A DNA stretch of 64,000 nucleotides from Brumimicrobium sp964585545. GTDB taxonomy: Bacteria > Bacteroidota > Bacteroidia > Flavobacteriales_D > Crocinitomicaceae. The position numbers were made by a program, and so were the translations under genes. Shown here one piece after another: positions 44,774 to 54,585 of this stretch (position 1 is its first letter; every line of letters starts with the position of its first letter). The stretch is taken from the NCBI GenBank assembly GCA_964585545.1, contig CAZPDT010000012.1:46354-110353 (forward strand). Direction: 5' to 3'. The notes under the pieces are model-generated. The model made no database searches, was not told where the DNA came from, and saw only the letters and a list, made by a program, of their open reading frames with translations.

Positions 44774-45091
44774 AGTTTTTTATTTTAAAGTGTAATTATA
44801 AGTTTATAAAAAGAGGACTATATTTCTTTCTCTTATTTAAAGCCTAAAATTAATAAATTAACCTGTTGGATATTTATAAAATATAAAATAATCTATAAAA
44901 GCACTTTTTTGTACCAAAAACTTATCCCACATTCTAAGACAAAGGTCTTATTGTAACATAAAGCAACTGTCTCGAAAAAGCAAACTCTGTAGTAAAATAG
45001 TGGATGTTTCAAAAGTTTAGAGAAAAACACCTCAATTCATTGTGCACTCAATGAAATTATATTATTTTTAAGGCAATAAATAATAAAAGCT
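44774..45091. other. Intergenic region of 318 bp with repeat module B
   Basis: No gene is supported. The repeat module at 44963-45014 and the shared 13-mer TTGTAACATAAAG (also at 44328-44340) are the only structure seen. Confidence 0.45.
44963..45014 (+). repeat. Intergenic repeat family, module B
   Basis: Second copy of the element at 42197-42247; TAAAATAGTGGATGTTTCAA is identical in both. Confidence 0.65.
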
Positions 45092-45682
45092 ATGAAAGGG
45101 GTTTTGTCGGATGAGTTAATCGCTAATCTTAAAGGTATTACGCAAGAAAATTTATCTTTTGTTCAAAAGAAGTGTGTCCATTTAGGCGAACAGCAAATGA
45201 TATGGCGTTCTTCTTCCACAAGCTGGAGTATTCAAGAAGTGCTCTCTCACCTCAACAGCTACTCTGAATACTACAATAAACTGATATTAAGCAAAATAAG
45301 ACGTAAAAAACACAAAAACGCTAAAGAACAGTTCATCTCTTCTCCTTTGGGCAGAAGCGCTTGGCGATCAATGAAGTTGGGGCGTGCAAATAACATTAAA
45401 CGTAAATTTCAAGCGACAAAAAACTATAATCCTACTACAAATCCTGATTTGCTCGATGAGCATTCTGTAGAGAATTTTATTCATTCGCAAGAAGAAATGC
45501 TTACGATACTTGACAAGGCAAAAGAAGTGAATCTCAAAAAAATTAAAATTCCCATGTCCATCAGTAAAATTATTCGTTTAAGACTCGGGGATGCGCTTAT
45601 GTTTGTCATTTACCACAATGAACGTCATATACAACAAATCAAAAATATATTAAACCACTCCAATTTCCCAAAGAAAAAGTAA
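45092..45682 (+). CDS. DinB-family protein
   Basis: This 196-residue helical protein has the DinB_2 layout: WSIQEVLSHLNSYSEYYN with a metal-binding His, and FVIYHNERHIQQIKNIL near the C-terminus with further His residues. Such four-helix proteins bind a metal; their function is usually unknown. The stop overlaps the start of the next gene by one base (TAATG). Confidence 0.75.
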   Translation: MKGVLSDELIANLKGITQENLSFVQKKCVHLGEQQMIWRSSSTSWSIQEVLSHLNSYSEYYNKLILSKIRRKKHKNAKEQFISSPLGRSAWRSMKLGRANNIKRKFQATKNYNPTTNPDLLDEHSVENFIHSQEEMLTILDKAKEVNLKKIKIPMSISKIIRLRLGDALMFVIYHNERHIQQIKNILNHSNFPKKK

Positions 45683-46458
45683 TGAATAAAGGAGAATTTG
45701 CCTTCTGTAGTTTAACTGTAATTCCCGTTAGAAGTCAGCCCAAAGACGCTTCTGAGATGGTAACACAATTGCTGTTTGGCGAATTGGTTAAAGTTTTGAA
45801 AATTCATAATCAATGGTTAGAAATCGAAATTTTACATGATCAATATACAGGTTGGGTCGATGAAAAACAGTTGCTCTCTATTGCAGAGGAAGAAGCTCAA
45901 TTGTTAAATGAAAATCCAGAACGGCAACAAGATAATGAACTGATTATCCATACTCCATGGGGAGAACAAAAAGTACTGCAAGGCGCACCTCTTCATTCAA
46001 AAGAAAAGACGTTTAATCTAGGAACTTCTTTATTCAAGTGGGAGCAACTGCCCTCTCAACTCAACAATAAGTCAATTATTGAACTGGCAAATGACTACAT
46101 TAATGCTCCTTATCTTTGGGGCGGAAGAACAAAATACGGAATTGATTGCTCTGGATTAACCCAAACCATCTACCAGCAAAAAGGCTACGCCATGCAACGC
46201 AATGCATCTCAACAAGTATTGGAGGGTAAACAAATTTCTTTTAGCGAACACCAACCAGGTGATTTGGCTTTTTTTGCTTCTGAAAAAACAGGAAAGGTTA
46301 CCCACGTTGGAATAATTTTAAAACATGCTCAAATTATCCATGCACACGGAAGAGTTCGTATTGATACAATAGATACAAAAGGAATTTATGTTAAAGAAAA
46401 AGATATGTATTCCCATCAACTTCATTCAATCAATAGAATTGACCTGAAAAGCGATTAA
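45682..46458 (+). CDS. NlpC/P60 family peptidase with SH3 domain
   Basis: This 258-residue protein starts with an SH3-like domain (about 1-75) and ends with an NlpC/P60 domain. The catalytic Cys is in YGIDCSGLTQTIY, the first His in GKVTHVGIIL and the second in IIHAHGRVR. Such enzymes cut peptidoglycan stem peptides. There is no signal peptide visible, which is unusual for this family and leaves its location open. Confidence 0.8.
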   Translation: MNKGEFAFCSLTVIPVRSQPKDASEMVTQLLFGELVKVLKIHNQWLEIEILHDQYTGWVDEKQLLSIAEEEAQLLNENPERQQDNELIIHTPWGEQKVLQGAPLHSKEKTFNLGTSLFKWEQLPSQLNNKSIIELANDYINAPYLWGGRTKYGIDCSGLTQTIYQQKGYAMQRNASQQVLEGKQISFSEHQPGDLAFFASEKTGKVTHVGIILKHAQIIHAHGRVRIDTIDTKGIYVKEKDMYSHQLHSINRIDLKSD

Positions 46459-46562
46459 TATTTGCACTGTTCTGTGGCTCTATTTTCTTTTCTTACCAAA
46501 ATACAAGCGTTTTTAAACTTGGATATTATAAAAATTTCGAGCATTTCCAAAGATAGCAGGCA

Positions 46563-46605
46563 GTTTAGCTTTGGAATAGAAAATGTATGAATAGTTCAGA
46601 TTAAA
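46563..46605 (+). repeat. Intergenic repeat family, module A
   Basis: This element matches 42144-42186 over 43 bp with about five mismatches, sharing AATAGAAAATGTATGAATAG. Confidence 0.65.
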
Positions 46606-46670
46606 ATAGATATCGCAAAACTTATAACATGCTGCTTATCAATTATCTGATAATCTAGCAGTGTGAGATT

Positions 46671-46690
46671 GATGAATAAATCGGGTTAAA
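46671..46690 (+). repeat. Short copy of the repeat core
   Basis: GATGAATAAATCGGGTTAAA keeps the CGGGTTAA end of the core and the ATGAATA start. Confidence 0.45.
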
Positions 46691-46796
46691 AAGATTCAAT
46701 TGATTGAAAATAAGTCAATTAACTCTTGAAACAAAAGAATGTGAAGAATAATGCAAATTAGAGTTAAAAAATGGTTATATTTTCGCCCCAACGTAG

Positions 46797-46814
46797 CCAG
46801 TTTTATAAAATTGG
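46797..46814. promoter_or_regulatory. Near-perfect palindrome in the glyA leader
   Basis: CCAGTTTTATAAAATTGG differs from its reverse complement at one pair, 40 bp before the glyA ATG. It may be an operator or RNA hairpin. Confidence 0.3.
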
Positions 46815-46854
46815 AGAATAAAATTGAAAGTATTGTTTTTTAAATAAATTTATA

Positions 46855-48129
46855 ATGAAAACCGACAAGGAAATATTTGATTTAATTGAGCGTGAAAAAG
46901 AACGTCAAATCAATGGATTGGAACTGATTGCTTCTGAGAACAGCGTAAGTGATAATGTAATGAGAGCAATGGGTTCAGTGCTTACCAATAAGTATGCTGA
47001 GGGTCTACCCAAAAAACGCTACTACGGTGGCTGTGAAGTTGTTGATGAAGTTGAACAACTGGCAATTGATCGTGTTTGTAAACTTTTTGGTGCAGAATGG
47101 GCAAACGTTCAGCCCCATTCAGGTTCACAAGCGAATTTTGCGGCTATGATGGCGTGTTTAAATCCAGGTGATGACATTCTGGGATTTGAACTTTCACATG
47201 GCGGACATTTAACTCATGGGTCACCTGTTAATTTCTCGGGAAAGTTATACAAAACCCATTTTTATGGAGTTGATAAAGAAACTGGGCGTGTAGATTACGA
47301 TGCTTTGGAAGAAAAAGCCCATAAAGTGAAGCCCAAATTAATTATCATTGGAGCCTCTTCTTACAGTAGAGATTGGGATTATGAAAGGATCCGTAAAGTG
47401 GCCGACGATATTGGCGCATTAACTCTTGCTGACATTTCACATCCAGCTGGACTTATTGCAACAAAACTGCTCAAAGACCCATTAAAACATTGTCATATCA
47501 TTACCTCCACTACTCATAAAACGTTGCGAGGACCAAGAGGTGGTGTCATCATGCTGGGTAAAAACTTTGAAAACCCCTTTGGATTGCGTTGGAAAAATGG
47601 CAATTTAAAATCCATGGCTGCATTGTTGGATGCTGCTGTTTTTCCTGGTGCACAAGGCGGTCCTTTAGAACATATTATTGCTGCAAAAGCCGTTGCTTTC
47701 GGTGAAGCTTTACAACCCGAATTTATTGATTATCAAAAACAAGTCTTAAAAAATGCTCAATTAATGGCAGAAGAACTTGTGAAACGCGACTACAATATTA
47801 TTTCGGGAGGAACTGACAACCATTGTATTCTTATTGACTTGCGCAACAAGGGCGTTACTGGTAAAGATGCTGAGAATGCCTTAAACAACGCACACATAAC
47901 GGTCAATAAAAACATGGTGCCCTTCGACAACGAATCTCCCTTTATAACTTCTGGAATCCGTATAGGCTCACCAGCTATTACTACAAGAGGATTAAAAGAA
48001 AAAGACATTCCTAAAGTGATTGGTTACTTGGATAAAATCATCACCCATATAAATGATGAAAAAATCAACGAAGAAGTGCGCCGAGAGGTAAAGGAGATGA
48101 TGGTTCAGTTCCCACTGTTTCAAGGGTAA
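46855..48129 (+). CDS. glyA: Serine hydroxymethyltransferase
   Basis: This 424-residue PLP enzyme has the active-site lysine in TSTTHKTLRGPRGG, plus NGLELIASENSVS and the HSGSQAN region. It makes glycine and the one-carbon folate unit from serine. The length fits the family. Confidence 0.97.
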   Translation: MKTDKEIFDLIEREKERQINGLELIASENSVSDNVMRAMGSVLTNKYAEGLPKKRYYGGCEVVDEVEQLAIDRVCKLFGAEWANVQPHSGSQANFAAMMACLNPGDDILGFELSHGGHLTHGSPVNFSGKLYKTHFYGVDKETGRVDYDALEEKAHKVKPKLIIIGASSYSRDWDYERIRKVADDIGALTLADISHPAGLIATKLLKDPLKHCHIITSTTHKTLRGPRGGVIMLGKNFENPFGLRWKNGNLKSMAALLDAAVFPGAQGGPLEHIIAAKAVAFGEALQPEFIDYQKQVLKNAQLMAEELVKRDYNIISGGTDNHCILIDLRNKGVTGKDAENALNNAHITVNKNMVPFDNESPFITSGIRIGSPAITTRGLKEKDIPKVIGYLDKIITHINDEKINEEVRREVKEMMVQFPLFQG

Positions 48130-48371
48130 ATCCACATCTAACTTTTGGTTCAAAAATCAGAATTGATTCCACTTTCTTAACAGGCAACCAATAGCATTGG
48201 GTCTGAAATACAACAATATTCAAATTGATATTGAGGTACGGACTTGCTGTTATTGATAAAAACGGTACAATATATACCATTTATCCTAGAATACAGCCAA
48301 TTTATATAAAGAGAGAGTATAATCTCGATAAAAATTACTTTCTTTGGGCAGATATTTAAACAATAAATACC

Positions 48372-49838
48372 ATGAAATTATTTTTTTCTACTCTTTTTAT
48401 AGCATCTTTATCTTTTAACCTTCAAGCCCAAGACTATACAATTGATTTTACAGAATATGACCTAGATAATGGGTTACATGTTATATTACATGAAAATCAT
48501 TCCACACCAATAGTTGCTGTTTCTGTTCTTTACCATGTTGGCTCGAAAAACGAAGACCCCAAAAGAACAGGATTTGCTCATTTCTTTGAACATTTAATGT
48601 TTGAAGGCAGTAAGAATATTGACCGAGGAGAGTATGCCAAGTACGTTGAGAAAAATGGAGGTGCTTTAAATGCCAATACATCGCAAGACCGGACTTTCTA
48701 CTATGATTTGCTTCCCTCCAACCAACTCGCGTTAGGCTTGTGGTTAGAATCAGAAAGAATGTTGCATGCGAAAGTAGACAGTACGGGAATCGAAACCCAG
48801 CGTGAAGTTGTCAAAGAAGAAAAAAGACAACGTGTTGATAATCGTCCTTACGGTTCATTAATGTCCGAATCCTTTAAACGTCTTTTTAAAAAACACCCAT
48901 ACAGATGGGTTCCCATTGGCTCGATGGAAGACTTGGATGCTGCTGAGGAAGAAGATTATATCAACTTCTATAAAACATTTTACGTTCCAGCAAACGCTAC
49001 TCTTTCCATTGCAGGAGACATCAACATAGAAGACACAAAAAAACTCATCGATCAATATTTCGGTTCAATTCCCAAAGGTGAAGCCATTAACCTATATCGG
49101 GATTATCTCCAAATGTCCGATTCAGAATTTAGAACAAAGTACGGCAAGGATAAATCTATATTTAACCAAGAAGATTTCTTTAAAACTACCTCAAAAGAGG
49201 GAAAAGCAATGATTGCCAAGTACGAAAAGAAACCAACTGTAGTTCCACGTCCTCACATCAAAGAGCCCAAGATGACCAAAGAAATTGTGGATACAGTTTA
49301 CGATAACATTCAGTTGCCCGCTGTAATTATTGCCTACCATTCTCCTGCCGAAAACTCTGATGATGCCTATGCCTTAAGCATGTTAAATAAAATTTTGTCG
49401 GGAGGAACAAGCGCTAGAATCAATAAGAACATTGTTGAAGATAAGGAACTGGCTGTTGCAGCATTTTCATTTTCCTTTCCTCTTGAAGATCCAGGCATGG
49501 CTTTGTTTGCTGGTATAGCCAATAAAGATGTTGACCCAACCGTACTTCGGGAAGCCTTAGACGAAGAAATCAGTCGAGCGAAAACAGAATTGGTTACTGA
49601 AAAGGAATTTGAAAAGGTTAAAAATCAATTTGAAAATGACTTTTATTCTTCAAACAGCACCGTAGCTGGAATTGCAGAAGCCCTTGCCAATTATCATGTA
49701 TATTATAAAAACACCAATTTAATCAATGAAGAGTTGAATGCTTATGACGGCATTACACGTGAGGATCTAAAAAGAGTAGCCAACAAATACTTTACGGATA
49801 ATGGGCGATTGGTGTTGTATTATTTACCCAAAAAATAA
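48372..49838 (+). CDS. M16 zinc peptidase, active subunit
   Basis: This 488-residue protein has a signal peptide (FIASLSFNLQAQ) and the inverted zinc motif HxxEH in FAHFFEHLMFEGS, with the downstream Glu in REVVKEEKRQ. It is therefore an active M16 (insulinase-type) peptidase, probably periplasmic. It pairs with the next gene, which lacks the zinc motif; such pairs form heterodimers. It is 34 bp from its partner. Confidence 0.9.
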   Translation: MKLFFSTLFIASLSFNLQAQDYTIDFTEYDLDNGLHVILHENHSTPIVAVSVLYHVGSKNEDPKRTGFAHFFEHLMFEGSKNIDRGEYAKYVEKNGGALNANTSQDRTFYYDLLPSNQLALGLWLESERMLHAKVDSTGIETQREVVKEEKRQRVDNRPYGSLMSESFKRLFKKHPYRWVPIGSMEDLDAAEEEDYINFYKTFYVPANATLSIAGDINIEDTKKLIDQYFGSIPKGEAINLYRDYLQMSDSEFRTKYGKDKSIFNQEDFFKTTSKEGKAMIAKYEKKPTVVPRPHIKEPKMTKEIVDTVYDNIQLPAVIIAYHSPAENSDDAYALSMLNKILSGGTSARINKNIVEDKELAVAAFSFSFPLEDPGMALFAGIANKDVDPTVLREALDEEISRAKTELVTEKEFEKVKNQFENDFYSSNSTVAGIAEALANYHVYYKNTNLINEELNAYDGITREDLKRVANKYFTDNGRLVLYYLPKK

Positions 49839-49872
49839 GCAGATTTTTAAAAGACAATAAATATTAAAGAAT

Positions 49873-51996
49873 ATGAAAATGAAAAATATAATTATCGGAA
49901 TTTCTCTTTCGTTTATCACTGTTTTTGCTTTTGGTCAAGTCGATCGGTCAAAAGCCCCAGAACCTGGACCCGCTCCAGAGATTCATATTGCCGATCCCGT
50001 TGTATTTGATTTAGACAATGGAATGAAAGTAATTTTATCGACCAACAACAGTATCCCCAAAGTATCTTTTAATTTGGTAATGGGATCCGACCCAAGGTTA
50101 GAGGGAAACAAAGCGGGGCTTTCAGATCTAATGGGAGATTTAATTTTGTCTGGAACATCTAACAGAACAAAAGATGAACTCGATGTTTCAAAAGACTTTA
50201 TTGGCGCCCGTCTATCGGCGAGCAGTAACAATATTTATTTAAATGTGCTCACCAAACATTTGAGCAAAGGACTTGACTTAATGACAGATGTGATGAAAAA
50301 CGCCATTTTCCCAGAGGATGAATTTGAACGCATTAAGAAAAAATATGAATCTAAGCTTTTTTCGATTCAATCTGAGGCAGGTTCAATGATGTCAAATGCC
50401 ATGTACAAAACTATTTTCACAGAGAAACATCCTTATGGAGAAATTATGACTAAGGAAACACTCGACAATATTTCAAGACAAGATGTTATTGACTTGTATA
50501 AAAAACAATTTACGCCAAAAGGCAGTTATTTGGTTATTGTAGGAGATATTGACAAAGCAAAAGCGAAGAAGATTGCAGAAGAGAGGTTTGGTGACTGGCA
50601 AGGAGAAAATCCCTTTAAGAGGAAATATAACTCTGGTGTTACACCAGGGAAAAATCAAGTGATTTTTGTAGAAAAGCCAGGTGCTGTACAATCTGTCATC
50701 AGTATTGCTTTTCCTATTGACATGTTGCCTGGAGATAAAAATCAAATTCAACTCTCTGTTACGAATAAATTATTTGGCGGACGCGGTTTTGGCACCCGAT
50801 TAATGCAAAATCTACGTGAAGATAAGGCGTATACTTATGGGGCTTATTCTCAACTCCAAATCAAAAGAGAAGGCAGTTTTTTCTATGCAACAGGGAATTT
50901 TAGAAATGAAGTCACAGATTCTTCAATTGTTCAGTTTCTTGCAGAATTGAACCGCATCTCAGACAGTTTGCCCACAGCAGACGAAATTGCGCTTACAAAG
51001 GCATCGTTATCTGGAGGATTTGCCCGTTCATTAGAATCGCCAAAAACAGTAGCCCGATTTGCATTAAACACATATAGAAACCATTTGCCAGAAGATTATT
51101 ACAAAATATATTTACAAAAGGTAAGTGCCGTAACAAATCAGGATGTTATGGAAATGGCTAAAAAATACTTTAAACCCAATAATTTATACATTATTGTAGT
51201 TGGAAATAAAGATATAAAAGACAAAATCAAACAATTTGATTCAGATGGTAAAATTCAAGAATTGGATGCCTTTGGTGACCCACTAAAAGAGAAGAAATTT
51301 CTCCCTTCAGATCTTTCAAAAGCAGAAATAATGGAAAATTATTTAATGGCAGTAACCAAGACATCGAGTATGAAAGCTGCTGAAAAAAAGATCAATAAAA
51401 TTAAAACGGTAGCAGAAAAGGTTACTGTAAAAGTAAATCAAACGCCAATGGAAATGCACATGACCAAGTATTTTATGGCGCCCAATAAAAACTATTCTAA
51501 ATTGGAATTTAATGGTATGGTTATTCAACAAGAAATATTTACTGGAGATGGAGGCGTTACCAAAACCATGAACCAAAAAATGGAAGTCGAAACAGAAGCG
51601 TTTACAGCTGAAGAAATTGCCAACAAGAAAAAAACAGCTGCTGTTTTTCCAGAATACAGTTTGCTTTGTAATCTTGACGTTGTAGAAGTATTGGGTATAG
51701 AAGGTCGAGAGGATGCGGATTCATTATATGTCATTCAATACAAAATTGGCGAAGTAACAACAAAGGCTTATTACAGCACGAAGACATTTTTAAAGATGTA
51801 TACCAAGACCATTGATTTGTCGAGTGATGAAGGACCGCAAAACATGAGTTCAAACTATAGTGAATACACCAATTACAACGGTTATCTATTTCCTAAAAAT
51901 ACCATGCGTCAAGCGGGTGCAAATGGAATGACAGGAATTATTGACGAACTTAAAATCAATGGTAAAATCGATGAGAAAGTATTTGATATAGAGTAA
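49873..51996 (+). CDS. M16 peptidase-like protein, non-catalytic partner
   Basis: This 707-residue exported protein (signal ITVFAFGQ) has the M16 fold but no HxxEH: the corresponding site reads AGLSDLMGDLILSGT. The region SVTNKLFGGRGFGTRLMQNLR matches the second M16 domain. A C-terminal extension of about 220 residues follows. It is probably the inactive subunit for the peptidase encoded upstream. Confidence 0.85.
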   Translation: MKMKNIIIGISLSFITVFAFGQVDRSKAPEPGPAPEIHIADPVVFDLDNGMKVILSTNNSIPKVSFNLVMGSDPRLEGNKAGLSDLMGDLILSGTSNRTKDELDVSKDFIGARLSASSNNIYLNVLTKHLSKGLDLMTDVMKNAIFPEDEFERIKKKYESKLFSIQSEAGSMMSNAMYKTIFTEKHPYGEIMTKETLDNISRQDVIDLYKKQFTPKGSYLVIVGDIDKAKAKKIAEERFGDWQGENPFKRKYNSGVTPGKNQVIFVEKPGAVQSVISIAFPIDMLPGDKNQIQLSVTNKLFGGRGFGTRLMQNLREDKAYTYGAYSQLQIKREGSFFYATGNFRNEVTDSSIVQFLAELNRISDSLPTADEIALTKASLSGGFARSLESPKTVARFALNTYRNHLPEDYYKIYLQKVSAVTNQDVMEMAKKYFKPNNLYIIVVGNKDIKDKIKQFDSDGKIQELDAFGDPLKEKKFLPSDLSKAEIMENYLMAVTKTSSMKAAEKKINKIKTVAEKVTVKVNQTPMEMHMTKYFMAPNKNYSKLEFNGMVIQQEIFTGDGGVTKTMNQKMEVETEAFTAEEIANKKKTAAVFPEYSLLCNLDVVEVLGIEGREDADSLYVIQYKIGEVTTKAYYSTKTFLKMYTKTIDLSSDEGPQNMSSNYSEYTNYNGYLFPKNTMRQAGANGMTGIIDELKINGKIDEKVFDIE

Positions 51997-52143
51997 AACA
52001 CATTGCTCTGCCTAATGGCAATCGGAAACAGCCATATTGAATACTATTTTTTTATTTGAATCTTATTTTTCTATACAGTTTGTATCTAAAAATAGATGGT
52101 ATTTAACGCAAATTTGTTAAACTTGTAAAAAGTAGACAATAAA

Positions 52144-52521
52144 ATGAAAAAGATTGTTACCATTCCCAATGCCCCCGCACCAATAGGTCCATACAGTCAG
52201 GCATTACTTAAAGACGGCACTTTATTTATCAGTGGTCAAATTCCATTGAATCCCCAAACTGGGAAACTATGTGTAGGTTCGATTCAAGAGGCCACGCAAC
52301 AAGTCATGGAAAATATCGCATCTTTAATAAAGGCTGCAGAATTTGATATGAAAGACATTGTAAAGTGCTCAATTTTTATTCAATCAATGGCTGATTTTTC
52401 AGAAATCAATGCCGTTTATGCCACCTATTTTCCGGAGGCACCACCTGCACGTGAAACGGTTGAAGTTAAAGGACTCCCAATGAATGTCCCCATAGAGATT
52501 TCTTGCATTGCCATGAAGTAA
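52144..52521 (+). CDS. ridA: RidA family 2-imino acid deaminase
   Basis: This 125-residue protein has the RidA core APIGPYSQAL, FISGQIPLNPQTG and the substrate-binding Arg in PPARETVEV. RidA hydrolyses reactive enamines/imines made by PLP enzymes. Confidence 0.93.
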   Translation: MKKIVTIPNAPAPIGPYSQALLKDGTLFISGQIPLNPQTGKLCVGSIQEATQQVMENIASLIKAAEFDMKDIVKCSIFIQSMADFSEINAVYATYFPEAPPARETVEVKGLPMNVPIEISCIAMK

Positions 52522-52549
52522 TTTTTTCTTTTAAAATGCTATATAACCG

Positions 52550-54505
52550 TTGGAAAACAAGTCCGTTCGCATATCTATAATTATTGTCAACTACAATGTT
52601 GAATACTTTCTAGAGCAATGCCTCAATTCTGTTTTTACAGCACTCAAGTCAATAGAAGGTGAGGTTTTTGTTGTCGACAACAATTCTATAGATGGATCTG
52701 TTGACATGATTAAAAAGCATTACCCAAATGTTCATCTCATTGAAAACAAGAACAATTTAGGTTTTTCAAAAGCCAACAACCAAGCTATTGAGATTGCCCA
52801 AGGAGAATATATTTTACTGCTTAATCCCGATACCGTTGTAGAGGAAGATACTTTTCAGAAATGCATAGACTTTATGAACAAACATCCTAAAGCTGGTGGT
52901 TTGGGCGTTAGAATGATCGACGGAAAAGGCAAGTTTTTACCTGAAAGTAAAAGGGGTTTACCTACACCTGCTGTCGCATTTTATAAAATTTTTGGATTGT
53001 CGAGATTGTTCCCAAAGAGCAAAAGATTCAGCAAATACCATTTGGGTTACTTGGATGAGTTTGAAAGCAATGAAATCGAAATTCTCAGCGGGGCATATAT
53101 GTTTATGCGCAAATCAACTTTAAACAAGGTCGGGCTACTTGATGAAGCGTTTTTTATGTATGGAGAAGACATTGATTTATCCTACCGAATTACCCAAGGA
53201 GGATATAAAAATTATTATTTTCCAGAGACCCAAATTATCCATTACAAAGGAGAAAGCACAAAGAAAAGCAGTATCAATTACGTTTTTGTATTTTATCGTG
53301 CTATGGCTATTTTTGCCGAGAAGCACTTTTCTCAAAAGCGGGCACAAGTCTTTTCCTTCTTTATCAACTTGGCCATCTATTTTAGAGCAGGAATGGCGCT
53401 TTTAAATCGTTTTATAAAACGGATAATTTTGCCTCTAATTGATTTTGTAGTTATCGTTATAGGCTTAAACATACTCACACAATTTTGGTCACTCCAAAAC
53501 ATTGAGTTTCCCGATGCAATAATCTACTATGCCTTGCCAGGTTATACGCTTATCTGGTTAATCACCAACTTTTATTCGGGTGTGTATGATTCCTTCATTA
53601 AATTGAAATCTATATTCCAAGGTACACTTATCGGTACAGCAATTATTTTAATTATTTATGGCTTGTTGCCAAAAGAAGCTCAATTTTCACGTTTATTTAT
53701 TTTCATAGGTGCTGCAATTGTACTTCTTTACTTTTTAATCTCTAGATTTATCCTTCATTTTGCACTCGGCGGTCGCTTTGATTTAAAAGGGGTCAAGAAT
53801 AAGAATTTTGCCATTGTTGGAGAAGCAACAGAAGTCCACAGGGTGCAACAAATTCTAAAAAATACACCCCACAAAGTAAAATCTATTTACAGCGTTTCTC
53901 CCACCAACGAAAAGTCAGAAAACGACAGTGGCGTATTGAACCAACTCGATCAAATAATCGATATTTATGAAATTGATGAAGTTATTTTCTGTGCCAAAGA
54001 CAACACTGCAGAAACAATTATAAGCTGGATGTCAAAAACAGCAGCCCATAAAGTAGAGTTCAAAATTGCACAACCTAACAGTATGTATCTCATAGGCAGT
54101 AATTCAATTGACACTTCAGGCGATTTATATATTATGGAGATCGATAATATTTCAACCAGTGCCAACAAAAGAAACAAAAGAACCTTCGACTTTTTTATGT
54201 CGTTGTTTTTGTTGCTCTTCTCTCCTATTGCTCTTTTCTTTTTCAAGCATAAAATTGGTTTTTTAAAAAATTGCTGGTCTGTTTTAATCGGTAAAAAATC
54301 ATGGGTTGGTTATTCTTACGATGAAAAAACAATGTCTAAAAAACTGCCTCAAATAAGGAACGGTATACTTTCTCCCGCTGAAGGCAAGACTGCAGATATC
54401 CATTCCTCGTTACGTTCAAAACTCAATTTAATCTATGCAAGAGATTATTCCATTTTTAAAGACATCTCTATTTTAAGTAAAAATTGGAAGAAAATTGACC
54501 AATAA
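52550..54505 (+). CDS. GT2 glycosyltransferase fused to a degenerate sugar-phosphate transferase domain
   Basis: The protein has 651 residues with a TTG start; the first Met is far inside. Residues about 5-250 are a rhamnosyltransferase-like GT2 domain (IIIVNYNVEYFLEQCL, VVDNNSIDGS, MYGEDIDLSYR). Then come TM segments at about 285-310, 330-350 and 360-400 and a small Rossmann-like stretch. The C-terminus carries RTFDFFMSLFLLLFSPIALF, like the start of a bacterial sugar transferase, and ends like one (YARDYSIFKDISIL), but the catalytic middle is missing. Probable role in surface polysaccharide or glycolipid synthesis. Confidence 0.75.
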   Translation: MENKSVRISIIIVNYNVEYFLEQCLNSVFTALKSIEGEVFVVDNNSIDGSVDMIKKHYPNVHLIENKNNLGFSKANNQAIEIAQGEYILLLNPDTVVEEDTFQKCIDFMNKHPKAGGLGVRMIDGKGKFLPESKRGLPTPAVAFYKIFGLSRLFPKSKRFSKYHLGYLDEFESNEIEILSGAYMFMRKSTLNKVGLLDEAFFMYGEDIDLSYRITQGGYKNYYFPETQIIHYKGESTKKSSINYVFVFYRAMAIFAEKHFSQKRAQVFSFFINLAIYFRAGMALLNRFIKRIILPLIDFVVIVIGLNILTQFWSLQNIEFPDAIIYYALPGYTLIWLITNFYSGVYDSFIKLKSIFQGTLIGTAIILIIYGLLPKEAQFSRLFIFIGAAIVLLYFLISRFILHFALGGRFDLKGVKNKNFAIVGEATEVHRVQQILKNTPHKVKSIYSVSPTNEKSENDSGVLNQLDQIIDIYEIDEVIFCAKDNTAETIISWMSKTAAHKVEFKIAQPNSMYLIGSNSIDTSGDLYIMEIDNISTSANKRNKRTFDFFMSLFLLLFSPIALFFFKHKIGFLKNCWSVLIGKKSWVGYSYDEKTMSKKLPQIRNGILSPAEGKTADIHSSLRSKLNLIYARDYSIFKDISILSKNWKKIDQ

Positions 54506-54585
54506 TCAATATTAATCATTTGTTATAACCGAATTTTCAATTATTTTTGTAACTTGAAAAATTAAGCAAAATATAAAAATACAAT

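Larger units (their letters stand above)
46459..46854. other. Intergenic region of 396 bp with repeats and a palindrome
   Basis: No gene is supported. It contains module A (46563-46605), a second core copy (46671-46690), and the 18-bp near-palindrome CCAGTTTTATAAAATTGG (46797-46814) in the glyA leader. Confidence 0.5.
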
